A stretch of DNA of 52,650 bases from Cerasicoccus arenae (GCF_014651635.1 NZ_BMXG01000028.1:1-52650), one strand, 5' to 3'; counted from the first letter of the stretch, positions 1 through 8,733 are shown. Notes: a model not told the origin generated them from the sequence alone. Made by a program: numbers and translations.

Positions 1-2008
1 CCTGCCCCCCCCCCGGAAGACCAATCACTCCAATCACATGCAATGCCTCAGATGCCACCTGCGGCTGTCGTGGGGCCGAAATCGGCATAGGATCGTCTTG
101 CTGCTGCCGGTATTGCGCCACGTCTTTACGATAGTCGGCGATCAACTTATGCTCGTGTTCTTGAGCAAAAACTTGCTGTAGTTGCCATTGCTCTATGTCG
201 CTCGTGGCACAGCCTGCCAAGGTCCCGTAATGCACCAGTCGCTCGAAAGGCCAAGCCCGGTTCGGCAACAGGCAGGCGCACGTAGAGAACGCCGCCAGCG
301 CCGCTGCACGTTCATTCAGTTTCCAGAGTGCCTGAGCAAAGAGCTCGTGGGCAAACGGATTGGCGTAATTTACCGACACCACTTGTAAGGCCTCGTCGCG
401 CGCTTCCTCCCAGTGTTCCAGGGCCAAGTGAGCACGGGCTGCAGCCAAACAACGACGTTCCTCTGGCAGCTTTTCCGAATCGCGCTCGATAAGCGAAAGC
501 ACGGTGCCCCACTCCTTAAAATACTCATAAATCTGCACCACGCGCAGTTTGTTCGCTACATCGCCGCTGAGGGCTTCGACTTCTGCCAGAAGCTCCAGAG
601 CTTTTGCCCGATCGCCTAATGCAGCGTAGGCAGACGCTAACAGGAGCAAGGGGTCGGGATCATCTGGTGGCGTAGCGTCAACCGCATCTAAAGCGACTTC
701 CAATGCCTCTTCGAAGAGTTCGGCCCGCAATAATATCTCCGCCAGCACCTTGATCATCTCCGTCTGATTGGGATAATCGCGAACCTGCCGCTCCACGATT
801 GGCAATGCCTCCAGATAAGCGCTGTGGCTTACGAATGAACGAAAAAGCGTCAGGTTCCATTCTGCCTTCCAAGCCAACAGTTGTTCATTCGTGAAAAATG
901 CACGCGGATTAATCCCTGGCGGATTGAGCAGATCAAGGCTGGCTAACTCGGCGGCTGTAGGTGCAGGACCAGCCGACGGACTCCATTTGGCACGAAAATA
1001 ACGGGAGCCAGCTAATGCCTCAGGGCGCAGGATTTCCAAAAGCGCGCGGCCAGGATATTTCAGTTCCGTAAACCCGGCCAGGGACCAGATTGTCGGTGCC
1101 AGATCCAGCGCACTAGCTCCACAGGTTTGCCCTGGCTGGAAATCTGGCCCATGAAACAGGACCTTGCCCTTGCTCAAGGGATTCGCCCCCATCGGCAAGC
1201 TAGCGAAAATGAGGTTTGTTTCCGTCGACATTGACGCAAGGATCGCCAAGAGCATTTCTTCAAGCACGACCAGCACCTGAGTTTCGACTTCCGCAAAAGC
1301 ATCGTCGCCTTCACTTTGTGCCGCCAAACGAGCCAATTGCGCGGGCAGGCTTAGGTGAAGCGTCCCTACCTTCCAATCAACTGACTGAATCAGCTCCACA
1401 AAGGCCACCTGTCGAGAAATATTTTCCGCTAGAGCCGCTGCGAGCTGACCGAATCGATTGCCTTTGTAAGCTGCTTTTTCGGCAATGCGCGGTACAAGTG
1501 CTTGCAGGACTTCTGTGGGCAATTCATGGGGTCTTACCCAAGCCTCGAACAGAGACTCAGCGCCCTTGCCCGAAACGGCGTCTCGAAAAACTGCGGATGG
1601 CAGACTGATTTCACTGGAGCCAAAGGCAGCGTCGATTACCTCGACATGGTTGCCTGCTTGTGTGGGCAACGCATAGGGCCAGCCAACTGATACCACAGAC
1701 TGCCCCTCTAGCGCTAGTCGCTCCCAGAATGTAGGGCGCTGACGGTCATGCCCGCTCGCCGCACGAAAAGTGCCAGCTTCCGAATCATGAATTTGCGGCA
1801 ATAAAACGCCATGCTGGTCTGGCCAAAGCCCTGTCATAATCGAGGTCAGTGTGGCGGCAGCCTTATCTTGCAGCGGGAAGCTTAAAGGGCCCGAAACAGC
1901 GTCTTGGAGACGTTCCGCAAGGGCTCCACCTTCGCGTTCCAGAAGATGCTCCATCTGCCCGGCGGACAAACCAGAAACGTAAACAAACAAAGTCTGACGG
2001 CGAGGCAT
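1..2008 (-). CDS. AlkP-fold/TPR protein, 3' end beyond window (partial)
   Basis: An uninterrupted reading frame runs from an ATG at 2008 to the left edge, 669 codons with no stop. Residues 1-330 resemble the alkaline phosphatase/type I phosphodiesterase fold: a threonine in the nucleophile region (AATLTSIMTGLWPDQHG) followed by a WPYALP segment. The usual leading DG metal-ligand motif reads SG (VYVSGLSAG), so activity may be lost. Residues about 390-620 are Ala/Leu-rich helical pairs typical of TPR repeats (for example RAELFEEALEVALDAV). The last visible residues are VIGLPGGGQ, where GGG is encoded by a G10 run. GLP is how the 5'-phosphosulfate-binding loop of sulfotransferases (GLPRSGT) begins, so a sulfotransferase domain may follow; this is inference. 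It lies 31 bp after the GNAT-like gene, probably in one operon. Confidence 0.75.
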   Translation of the reverse strand, partial: MPRRQTLFVYVSGLSAGQMEHLLEREGGALAERLQDAVSGPLSFPLQDKAAATLTSIMTGLWPDQHGVLLPQIHDSEAGTFRAASGHDRQRPTFWERLALEGQSVVSVGWPYALPTQAGNHVEVIDAAFGSSEISLPSAVFRDAVSGKGAESLFEAWVRPHELPTEVLQALVPRIAEKAAYKGNRFGQLAAALAENISRQVAFVELIQSVDWKVGTLHLSLPAQLARLAAQSEGDDAFAEVETQVLVVLEEMLLAILASMSTETNLIFASLPMGANPLSKGKVLFHGPDFQPGQTCGASALDLAPTIWSLAGFTELKYPGRALLEILRPEALAGSRYFRAKWSPSAGPAPTAAELASLDLLNPPGINPRAFFTNEQLLAWKAEWNLTLFRSFVSHSAYLEALPIVERQVRDYPNQTEMIKVLAEILLRAELFEEALEVALDAVDATPPDDPDPLLLLASAYAALGDRAKALELLAEVEALSGDVANKLRVVQIYEYFKEWGTVLSLIERDSEKLPEERRCLAAARAHLALEHWEEARDEALQVVSVNYANPFAHELFAQALWKLNERAAALAAFSTCACLLPNRAWPFERLVHYGTLAGCATSDIEQWQLQQVFAQEHEHKLIADYRKDVAQYRQQQDDPMPISAPRQPQVASEALHVIGVIGLPGGGQ
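5..14. repeat. C10 homopolymer at window edge
   Basis: Ten consecutive C. On the minus strand they supply the last base of a Pro codon and three GGG Gly codons of the AlkP/TPR gene, exactly where a sulfotransferase-like P-loop would begin. A one-base length change would shift the frame of everything downstream. Confidence 0.9.
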
Positions 2009-2039
2009 CCCAGTAAACTCGTAAAACGACGCGTTTAAA

Positions 2040-2912
2040 TCAAGCCGACATGCTTCGGGCCATGCGAACACATTGGGCAATTTCGGCACCGCCGAACTGT
2101 TGACACATGTAGCGGGTCTCCAAATGAGCGGCCTCATCCCCCTTGAACCGAATATGTCTCACCTCCTGATGACGCTGATAGCCCTCTTGCAGGCTGTGAA
2201 TCATGAGGCGGGCGTTGACCCAGGAGTTTCGATGGCTCGGGGCGACCCAACGGACTGGGATTTCGCCGTGAGTGCCATGATATACGGCCAAGAAAAAGCC
2301 AACCAGCTTCCCGTTTTCAAATGCCAGCGTAGTGCCATGGGGATGAAGTTCCATTGGCGGGCCGGGCGTCATGATCGAGTCTAGGTAGGCCGTGTCGGCC
2401 AACGACTCTGCTAAAGCGATCCGCCGCACTTCCGCCCGGCGCTCTGGCTGCCACGAAGTCACCTGCTGCCCTGGCTCAAGAGGCCGTAAGCGATCCAACG
2501 CTTTGCCGACACGCTCCAAGCGTTCACAAACTTTCTCCATCGGAATGTCGTAAAAGTAGCCGCTATCGCACACTTGGAAACCGATGCTCTCCAATGCATG
2601 ACATTCTGGAGAATCTGCGGGCGTCCAGTTTCGCTGGCGAAAATCCCCTGACTCCACTTGCTGAGCCAATTCCATCGCCACGGCTTCACCCTGACGGGCA
2701 GAGCGACTGACGGAAAACACCAGAAATGGCGGCTCACCGGTTGCTGGATAAAGCCAAACGACACACCCCAGAATGACATGACGGCCTGGAGTCACTGCCA
2801 CCCATCCACAATGCACAGCGTCGCCAACGTAAACGCCCGACCATGCGGCGTGCGTTAAAAGCTCCAACCAATGCGGATCAACCGCCTTAATCAGGATACG
2901 GTGATCACCCAA
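2040..2912 (-). CDS. GNAT-like acetyltransferase-fold protein
   Basis: A 290-aa protein starting at TTG, 3 bp after the stop of the PEP-CTERM gene. An AAGGAG sequence inside the end of that gene lies about 15 nt upstream of the TTG, so translation is probably coupled. No other in-frame start lies near. The C-terminal part, about residues 200-280, has the beta-strand/loop/helix order of a GNAT fold: a GKLVGFFLAVY strand, then RWVAPSHRNSWVNARLMIHSL, and a late HIRFKGDEAAHLETRYM helix. The N-terminal half (GVYVGDAVHCGWVAV, then VILGCVVWLY) may be a second diverged GNAT half. The acceptor substrate is not evident. It is followed 31 bp on by the AlkP/TPR gene, which suggests a shared task, perhaps surface polymer modification. 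Assignment to GNAT is moderate; function unknown. Confidence 0.6.
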   Translation of the reverse strand: MGDHRILIKAVDPHWLELLTHAAWSGVYVGDAVHCGWVAVTPGRHVILGCVVWLYPATGEPPFLVFSVSRSARQGEAVAMELAQQVESGDFRQRNWTPADSPECHALESIGFQVCDSGYFYDIPMEKVCERLERVGKALDRLRPLEPGQQVTSWQPERRAEVRRIALAESLADTAYLDSIMTPGPPMELHPHGTTLAFENGKLVGFFLAVYHGTHGEIPVRWVAPSHRNSWVNARLMIHSLQEGYQRHQEVRHIRFKGDEAAHLETRYMCQQFGGAEIAQCVRMARSMSA

Positions 2913-2915
2913 AGC

Positions 2916-3566
2916 TTAGGCCGTCTTCTCCTTCTTACGTGCACGCAAACGGCGCACGCCGAGCAGGCCACCGGTCAATATACCACCCAGGACCATCATG
3001 ACTTCGGAAGACTCTGGAATTGCGCCAACAGTCACCGCTAGGTCTGGTGTTGTTTCAAAGACAATCGTACCCACATTAACATCGGTCCCATTGTAGGAAT
3101 ACTTAATCCACCCGTAGTAGGTATCACCGAGCAAGGGGGAATACTGCACACCAAGAAAGCCGTTTGGCTTATTCTCCAGCTCAGAGACGGTGTCAAATGT
3201 ATCACCCGAATCAACAGTATCACCTAGGCTTGTAAGAAGCGTTTGATATGTAAGATTGGTTCTCGCTTCTCCATCCCGAGTCTCAGGAGAGCCAACAATC
3301 GGCTTAAACTCATAATTCGGGCTGACCGTCAAAGTATTAAGAGTGGTCGCATTGGTGGTATTAACACGACTATAATTGATCTGTCCAAGGCCTGGATCAA
3401 AGCTGATGTTTGCGCGATCTACAGACTGAGAAGAGCCGTCTCCCGCCAAGAAAGAGTCACCCACTGGGGTGTAATTGATTAAAACGCCTTCAGTAACCGC
3501 CGTTGTCGCTAACGTTGCCCCGACAGAGTATGCCGTGATCAATGCCTTATTAGTAGTAGTGGACAT
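2916..3566 (-). CDS. PEP-CTERM sorting domain protein
   Basis: A secreted protein of 216 aa from the ATG at 3566. A TTG at 3605 would add 13 residues, but the ATG places a Lys-led hydrophobic stretch (KALITAYSVGATLATTA) at the N-terminus like a signal peptide. The middle is Ser/Thr/Asn-rich with beta-type segments and no recognised enzyme motif. The C-terminus carries a sorting signal of the PEP-CTERM kind: IPESSE (in place of the usual VPEP), a glycine-rich hydrophobic helix (VMMVLGGILTGGLLG), then an Arg/Lys cluster (RRLRARKKEK). Such proteins are processed by exosortase and usually end up in the outer envelope or extracellular matrix; no exosortase gene is in the window. It leads the operon that continues into the GNAT-like and AlkP/TPR genes. 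Confidence 0.75.
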   Translation of the reverse strand: MSTTTNKALITAYSVGATLATTAVTEGVLINYTPVGDSFLAGDGSSQSVDRANISFDPGLGQINYSRVNTTNATTLNTLTVSPNYEFKPIVGSPETRDGEARTNLTYQTLLTSLGDTVDSGDTFDTVSELENKPNGFLGVQYSPLLGDTYYGWIKYSYNGTDVNVGTIVFETTPDLAVTVGAIPESSEVMMVLGGILTGGLLGVRRLRARKKEKTA

Positions 3567-3697
3567 GCTAATGTATAAATGAATGATCTGACCAGTTGTC
3601 GACAAAAATTTTACGCTTTGTTTACCCGCCGAAATGACATACTCAGCCTAAAGACAGCTTCTGTTTCTTGACCGTGAAATAGCATGAGAAAAATTGT

Positions 3698-3707
3698 CCC
3701 CCCCCCC
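3698..3707. repeat. C10 homopolymer in divergent intergenic spacer
   Basis: Ten C in the 252-bp spacer between the PEP-CTERM gene (start 3566) and the helicase gene (start 3819). It sits about 130 bp from one start and 110 bp from the other, where length changes could alter promoter geometry. No other feature was recognised in this spacer. Confidence 0.85.
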
Positions 3708-3818
3708 GATAATGCCCGCCAAATCAAGCTTCCAAGGCTCCGGTACCGATGCGTAAGCAGTCCACTGGCAACTTGACATTGCTTTTGACCCCTTAACTCG
3801 TTTTACTCAAAACCCAGA

Positions 3819-6371
3819 GTGGAAGGTCTCCCTAACAATCTACGGATTCCAGATATTTGGCAGCAAGACGCGGTAAATCAACTCCTGGCAGGACGAGATG
3901 TCGTGGTCAACGCCCCAACAGGGGCTGGTAAGACCTACATCTTTGAACTTCTTGTTGAGCGTGGGCTGCGAAGTCAGGCAATCTACACGGTGCCCACCCG
4001 CGCCCTCGCCAACGACAAGCTATACGAATGGCGTGGCAAGGGGTGGAACGTCGGTCTGTGTACGGGGGACTTCGCCGATAAGCTTGATGCCCCGATTGTG
4101 GTCGCCACGCTCGAAACTCAGAAAGCAAAATTTCTCCAAGGCCGAGGCCCGGGCCTGCTCGTTATTGACGAGTATCAGATGCTTGCCGACGCCCGCCGTG
4201 GCATTAATTACGAACTCGCGATTGCCCTAGCCCCCCCCGGCACCCAACTACTCCTACTCTCTGGCAGTGTAGCTAACCCAGAAAAACTCGTCGGCTGGCT
4301 CCAGCAAATTGGCCGTGACGCCGTGCTCGTCGAGCATACGGAACGTCCAGTGCCGCAAGACGAAATCCAGCTCCAGGCCCTACCAGACGTTGGCTCCAAC
4401 AATGTGCGCGGCTTTTGGCCGCGCATGATCGCCCGTGCGCTCGCGGAAGATTTTGGCCCAATTCTCGTCTTCGCTCCTCAGCGCCGTGAAGCTGAAAACT
4501 TGGCCGCTAAACTCAGCGCTGCCCTGCCCCTCCCAGAGTGGTTGGAGCTGACTGCTGAGCAGCGCGCAATAGCTGGAGACGACCTTGCCAAGTTGCTCCG
4601 GAATCGCATCGCCTTCCACCACAGCGGTCTTAATTACCGACAGCGGGCGGGGCTCATTGAACCACTGGCCAAGGCTGGTCAGCTCCGCCTTATCATAGCG
4701 ACCACGGGCTTGGCGGCGGGCATCAATTTCGCCATGCGCAGCGTGCTCGTCACCGAACGCGAATATCATCACAGCGAGCGTAGTTTCCAAGTCCGGCCCG
4801 ACGAACTACTCCAGATGTTTGGCCGGGCTGGCCGCCGAGGACTAGACGATAAAGGGTTTGTGCTGGTTGCGCCGGGCAAACCACGTATGGCTGAGGCTCG
4901 CCCACTCAGCCTCAAGCGCGCTTCAACCGTCGATTGGCCGAGCTTTTTGGCTGTTATGCATGAGGCTGATAAGGCCAGCGAATGCCCCGTCAAGGCGGCT
5001 GACGAGCTAGCCAATCGCCTTTTTACGGATCAACGCTTGCGCTTAGGGCTACGCCGTCTGCCCACGCCGGGTAAGAAACAACCGGCGAAGCCCGCAACAA
5101 AGCCCGCTTCCCACCAGCCCCTCCCCACCGCAGAAATCGCGAAAACCAAGGCAGGCGATTCATTTGAGAATGCCTTGGGCGAATTTCATTTCCGCGAACC
5201 GGAGGCGAAAAAAATCAAAGAAATGCGCAATGCTGAAGGCGAATGGGAACGCCTGCGCGCCCCAAGTAAAGCCCGCCTTGGTGACGCCTTACTTTACATC
5301 AACGGCAACTGGAAACCCGCCCTCGAAACGCCTGAAAGCCTTCAAGGCGTGCAAATCGGCAATCTCTGTCGCCTCAAGGGCAAAGGACGCCGCCTTTACG
5401 GTCGTCAAGTGCCATTAGCCACCTTTCCCAATGAAGAACGCAAAGGCCGAGTGTCCCTCGTCAAGTGGTTCCACCGTGCGCTCAAGGATCACTTCCTCAA
5501 AGAACGACCGGACGACCGAACTCCCGGCCGTCTGTGCACACTTGAGCGTCTGGAGGAGGTTTATGCGCCGCTACTGCCCTACTTCACTCAGGGAGGACGT
5601 CTGGTGGACCTCGTCCCGCAAAACGACACCATTTCGGCGCGCCTTGACTATTCTCAGGCGATGGTTTTTGCTCGGGTGGACGCCAGCGGCGAAGCACTGA
5701 TCAACCCTCCTCAGCGCGAAGTCGCCCCAGCACCCTTCCCGAGTTTCGCTGAATTCGCGGCTAGTGGCGCAGAGACTGCCAAGCGCACACCAGCGGAAAT
5801 CTGGCTGCAACTCGGCCTAATAGACAATTACAAACGCCCAACCCGTCGTGGCGTCATTTTCAGTTTTTTCAATCATGGTGAAGGCCTGGCCATCGCCGCT
5901 GCACTTGAAGACAAAAGCTACGACCTTTATGATCTGCTTTTCGACGTCGCCAACCTACGCGCTGGCTATCGCTTTGAGCATTTTGATAATACCAGTGGTC
6001 GCCTCGGAAATCTGTGTCGTTTGACGTATCGTGGGCTCACGGCCCCAGGTTATCTCGACGGCGGTATGCCGCCCGGCTATGGCAACGGTGCGGCAGAAGT
6101 TATTGCTGCGCTAACGGAATCTCCTGAGGCCGCGCACCGCTTTCTGGGCGACGAGCTTCGCCACGGCGACATCGAGCGTGCTTCATTGGAATGGCGCAGC
6201 ATTCTGAACCACATTGCCTTTGCGCCCGATTTCTATTGGGATCGCTGGATGGACTTCAAGGAGCTCACCCGTCAATATGTCCTTTCGCACTTCGGCATCA
6301 TTCGTCTTGCTGAAATGCCCGCTCTTACCCCTCAACAGCGCACGCGCTTCGAGGGGTCGCTGGCGGTGTAG
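3819..6371 (+). CDS. Ski2-like DEAD/DEAH-box helicase
   Basis: An 850-aa superfamily 2 ATP-dependent helicase starting at GTG; no ATG lies close enough to the first motif to serve instead. Visible motifs in order: Walker A APTGAGKT (about 32-39), TRALANDK (Ia, 60-67), VVATLETQ, motif II DEYQ (117-120), LSGS (motif III), FHHSGLNYRQRAGL, TTGLAAGINF (motif V) and QMFGRAGRRGLDDKG (motif VI). Motifs V and VI are those of the Ski2/Mtr4/Hel308 group, which unwinds RNA or DNA 3' to 5'. After about residue 400 comes a Pro/Ala/Lys linker (KKQPAKPATKPAS), then some 400 residues I do not recognise, which probably set the substrate. It stands alone, divergent from the PEP-CTERM gene and convergent with the ArsR gene. 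The DNA or RNA target is unknown. Confidence 0.85.
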   Translation: MEGLPNNLRIPDIWQQDAVNQLLAGRDVVVNAPTGAGKTYIFELLVERGLRSQAIYTVPTRALANDKLYEWRGKGWNVGLCTGDFADKLDAPIVVATLETQKAKFLQGRGPGLLVIDEYQMLADARRGINYELAIALAPPGTQLLLLSGSVANPEKLVGWLQQIGRDAVLVEHTERPVPQDEIQLQALPDVGSNNVRGFWPRMIARALAEDFGPILVFAPQRREAENLAAKLSAALPLPEWLELTAEQRAIAGDDLAKLLRNRIAFHHSGLNYRQRAGLIEPLAKAGQLRLIIATTGLAAGINFAMRSVLVTEREYHHSERSFQVRPDELLQMFGRAGRRGLDDKGFVLVAPGKPRMAEARPLSLKRASTVDWPSFLAVMHEADKASECPVKAADELANRLFTDQRLRLGLRRLPTPGKKQPAKPATKPASHQPLPTAEIAKTKAGDSFENALGEFHFREPEAKKIKEMRNAEGEWERLRAPSKARLGDALLYINGNWKPALETPESLQGVQIGNLCRLKGKGRRLYGRQVPLATFPNEERKGRVSLVKWFHRALKDHFLKERPDDRTPGRLCTLERLEEVYAPLLPYFTQGGRLVDLVPQNDTISARLDYSQAMVFARVDASGEALINPPQREVAPAPFPSFAEFAASGAETAKRTPAEIWLQLGLIDNYKRPTRRGVIFSFFNHGEGLAIAAALEDKSYDLYDLLFDVANLRAGYRFEHFDNTSGRLGNLCRLTYRGLTAPGYLDGGMPPGYGNGAAEVIAALTESPEAAHRFLGDELRHGDIERASLEWRSILNHIAFAPDFYWDRWMDFKELTRQYVLSHFGIIRLAEMPALTPQQRTRFEGSLAV

Positions 6372-6398
6372 ATTGACTCGAATTCGATGCTCCACTCA

Positions 6399-6710
6399 TC
6401 ACGAAGCAACCACAGCACTTTGCTCAACGAGTGAGATGATGCCTGGGAATTGTTTATCAAACTCTTCACTCCGCAGGGAGTTCAGGCATTTGGCACCGTC
6501 AACGCGAGTGTAGATCAACCCGGCCTCACGCAGCACCGCCATGTGATGGGTCAGAGTGGCCTTAGCGACCTCTACGGGCAGTTCGTTGCAGGCCAGTTCC
6601 TCGTGTTTCAGCAAAGCATGGACAATCGAAATCCGGCAAGGATCTGACAAGGCTTGCATAACGGCCGGCAACGCGACGTCCGACAAATCTGGGTGCTGAT
6701 AAATCTTCAT
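6399..6710 (-). CDS. ArsR-family winged-helix transcriptional regulator
   Basis: A 103-aa dimeric repressor-type protein from the ATG at 6710. It has the ArsR layout: an opening ALSDPCRISIVHALL helix, then the recognition region (CNELPVEVAKATLTHHMAVLREAGLI) and a wing with VDGAKCLNSLR. Family members bind palindromes and release them on metal or redox signals. Cys at the start (DPCR), in ELACNE and in AKCL could take part in sensing, but no classical CVC metal motif is present. It is divergent from the flavin oxidoreductase gene, and two equal inverted repeats lie in the 102-bp spacer. Control of the oxidoreductase/SDR pair and of itself is therefore likely; a reactive-electrophile signal would fit the partner genes but is inference. 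Confidence 0.88.
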   Translation of the reverse strand: MKIYQHPDLSDVALPAVMQALSDPCRISIVHALLKHEELACNELPVEVAKATLTHHMAVLREAGLIYTRVDGAKCLNSLRSEEFDKQFPGIISLVEQSAVVAS

Positions 6711-6731
6711 TCAGTAAAAAATATACGGCAA

Positions 6732-6751
6732 TGTTCGAAAAAATGCGAACA
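6732..6751. promoter_or_regulatory. Candidate ArsR operator 1
   Basis: Inverted repeat TGTTCG-N8-CGAACA, perfect over both six-base arms. It lies 21 bp upstream of the ArsR start codon. A second copy with the same 8-bp spacer lies 51 bp further on. Confidence 0.65.
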
Positions 6752-6782
6752 CCAATTTGACAGGATCAATACCTCGGCATAT

Positions 6783-6802
6783 TGTTCGATAAATCTAGAA
6801 CA
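6783..6802. promoter_or_regulatory. Candidate ArsR operator 2
   Basis: Inverted repeat TGTTCG-N8-AGAACA, one mismatch from operator 1 and with the same spacer. It ends 10 bp before the ATG of the flavin oxidoreductase, so a bound repressor would cover the translation start and the probable promoter. Confidence 0.62.
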
Positions 6803-6812
6803 ACTATTTATT

Positions 6813-7886
6813 ATGAGCCAAACAACTACTGAGCGATCGATTCTCCAAACCCCCATTCGCATTGGCGCTTGGGATTTGCCTAACCGCATGATCATGGCAC
6901 CACTCACGCGCTGCCGCTCCAGCGAAGGCCGTGTGCCGAACGCCCTGATGGCCGAGTATTACGAACAACGCGCCACTGCGGGCCTGATTATTTCGGAGGC
7001 AACCTCAGTCGACCCGATGGGCGTGGGCTACCCGGATACGCCCGGCATCTGGACAAACGAGCAAGTAGAGGGTTGGAAGCTCATCACCAAGGCTGTCCAC
7101 GCCAAGGGTGGACGCATCATACTGCAACTGTGGCATGTCGGTCGCATTTCTGACCCGCTTTACTTGAACGGCAAGCAGCCCGTCGCGCCCAGCGCCATCG
7201 CCCCAAAGGGGCACGTGAGCTTAGTGCGGCCATACAAAGACTTTGTCACCCCGCGTGCGCTTGATCTGAAAGAAATTCCAGCCATCGTCGAGGCCTATCG
7301 CCGCGGTGCCGAAAACGCCAAGCGCGCTGGCTTTGATGGCGTGGAACTTCACGGAGCTAACGGTTACCTGCTCGACCAATTTCTGCAAGACTCCACGAAC
7401 CACCGTACGGACGAATACGGCGGTCCAATTGAGAACCGCGCCCGGTTAATGCTGGAAGCCGTGGACGCCGCGATTTCTGTCTGGGGCGCTGATCGCGTGG
7501 GCCTGCACATCGCGCCCAAATGCGATACGCACGACATGGGCGACTCCGATCCCGCAGCAACCTTTGGCTACGTCGCCCAAGCAATGCGCGAGCGTGGTAT
7601 CGCATTCATTTTTGCCCGGGAATCAAGCGATGAGCCTTACCAAACGCCCAAGCTCAAGGAAATCTTCGGCGGGCCATTCATTGCCAACCAGCAACTCGAA
7701 CAAGCGACCGCCGAATCATTGGTCTCCTCCGGTCAGGTGGACGCCGCTGCTTGGGGCAAGCAGTTCATTGCTAATCCCGACCTTGTCCGCCGTTTCGCTG
7801 AAAACCTTCCTCTCAATAAACAGCGCAGTGACACATTCTATGGCAGTGGAGCCGAGGGCTACACCGATTATCCATTCGCAAAATAA
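6813..7886 (+). CDS. NADH:flavin oxidoreductase, Old Yellow Enzyme family (NemA-like)
   Basis: A 357-aa FMN-dependent TIM-barrel ene-reductase. The frame is open further upstream, but the ATG at 6813 gives the family N-terminus (a short lead, then LQTPIRIGAWDLPNRMIMAPLTRCR). Family residues are visible: LQLWHVGR in the third strand, HGANGYLLDQFLQD with the His-x-x-Asn pair that holds the substrate, and DEYGGPIENRARL. Such enzymes reduce activated C=C bonds, N-ethylmaleimide, nitro compounds or nitrate esters with NAD(P)H. The phosphate-binding end reads AAWGKQFIANPDLVRR, as in NemA-type members. It is followed 34 bp later by an SDR gene, probably one transcript, and is preceded by two ArsR operator candidates. 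The natural substrate cannot be named; nemA is the closest well-known relative. Confidence 0.88.
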   Translation: MSQTTTERSILQTPIRIGAWDLPNRMIMAPLTRCRSSEGRVPNALMAEYYEQRATAGLIISEATSVDPMGVGYPDTPGIWTNEQVEGWKLITKAVHAKGGRIILQLWHVGRISDPLYLNGKQPVAPSAIAPKGHVSLVRPYKDFVTPRALDLKEIPAIVEAYRRGAENAKRAGFDGVELHGANGYLLDQFLQDSTNHRTDEYGGPIENRARLMLEAVDAAISVWGADRVGLHIAPKCDTHDMGDSDPAATFGYVAQAMRERGIAFIFARESSDEPYQTPKLKEIFGGPFIANQQLEQATAESLVSSGQVDAAAWGKQFIANPDLVRRFAENLPLNKQRSDTFYGSGAEGYTDYPFAK

Positions 7887-7920
7887 TCATCACCAGAAAC
7901 GCACACCCATTATTTAATCC

Positions 7921-8709
7921 ATGAACTTACAACTGGAAAACAAAACCGCACTCGTCTCCGCATCCTCCTCGGGCATCGGCTTGGCCATCGCTCAATCTTT
8001 GGCTGCCGAGGGTGCCCGGACCATCATCAACGGTCGCTCCGACGCAACCGTCCAGAAGGCCATTGCAGAAATCAAGCAGGCCGTGCCGTCCGCGCAACTT
8101 GAAGCACTGGTGGCCGATAACTCTACCGCCGAGGGCTGCGCTCTGACAATCGCCGCCTGGCCCGAAGTCGATATCCTCGTCAACAATCTGGGCATCTATG
8201 AAGCCGTCGGCTTTTTCGATGAAAGTGATGCTGACTGGAACCGGTTATTCGAAACCAACATCATGAGTGGCGTTCGCCTATCGCGGCATTATTTGCAGGG
8301 CATGATCAGCCGTCAACAGGGCCGCGTTGTGTTTATTTCGAGCGAATCAGGCGTCAGCCCTGCACCGGAGATGGCTCATTACAGTGCTACGAAAACGATG
8401 CAGCTGGGCATTTCTCGATCCTTGGCGGAGCTTACTCAAGGCACGGCAGTAACCGTCAACAGCGTGCTCCCCGGCCCAACCCTGACCGCTAGCGTGGAAG
8501 CATTTGTGCAAGATGTTTACCCGACCCTCGAACCGGTAGAAGCGCAGAAGCAGTTCATTAAGAACAATCGACCGACTTCGCTTATTCAACGCTTCATCGA
8601 CCCGAAGGAAATCGGTAACGTCGTGGCCTTCGTTTGCAGCCCACTGGCCTCAGCGATAAATGGCTCCAACATCCGAGCAGAAGGCGGATTGGTCCGTAGT
8701 GCCTTTTAA
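7921..8709 (+). CDS. Short-chain dehydrogenase/reductase
   Basis: A 262-aa NAD(P)-binding Rossmann enzyme. The cofactor loop [12 protein letters not shown] is at about 13-24, NNLG at about 88-91, a catalytic Ser in FISSESG near 140 and YSATK (the Tyr-x-x-x-Lys pair) near 157. INGRSD after the second strand, with Arg, suggests NADP(H). The C-terminal part ([11 protein letters not shown], then [13 protein letters not shown]) is typical of classical SDRs of the 3-oxoacyl-ACP reductase-like group. It follows the flavin oxidoreductase by 34 bp and is likely co-transcribed and under ArsR control. The two reductases could act in turn on an enone or a quinone-like toxicant. The substrate is unknown. 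Confidence 0.88.
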   Translation: MNLQLENKTALVSASSSGIGLAIAQSLAAEGARTIINGRSDATVQKAIAEIKQAVPSAQLEALVADNSTAEGCALTIAAWPEVDILVNNLGIYEAVGFFDESDADWNRLFETNIMSGVRLSRHYLQGMISRQQGRVVFISSESGVSPAPEMAHYSATKTMQLGISRSLAELTQGTAVTVNSVLPGPTLTASVEAFVQDVYPTLEPVEAQKQFIKNNRPTSLIQRFIDPKEIGNVVAFVCSPLASAINGSNIRAEGGLVRSAF

Positions 8710-8733
8710 ACGCAATGCCCCGCAGCCAATTCG

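Noticed and set aside
4231-4238. C8 in the helicase as a frameshift
   Set aside because: It codes Ala-Pro-Pro-Gly before TQLLLLSGS, and the helicase motifs continue in frame on both sides, so the run is native.
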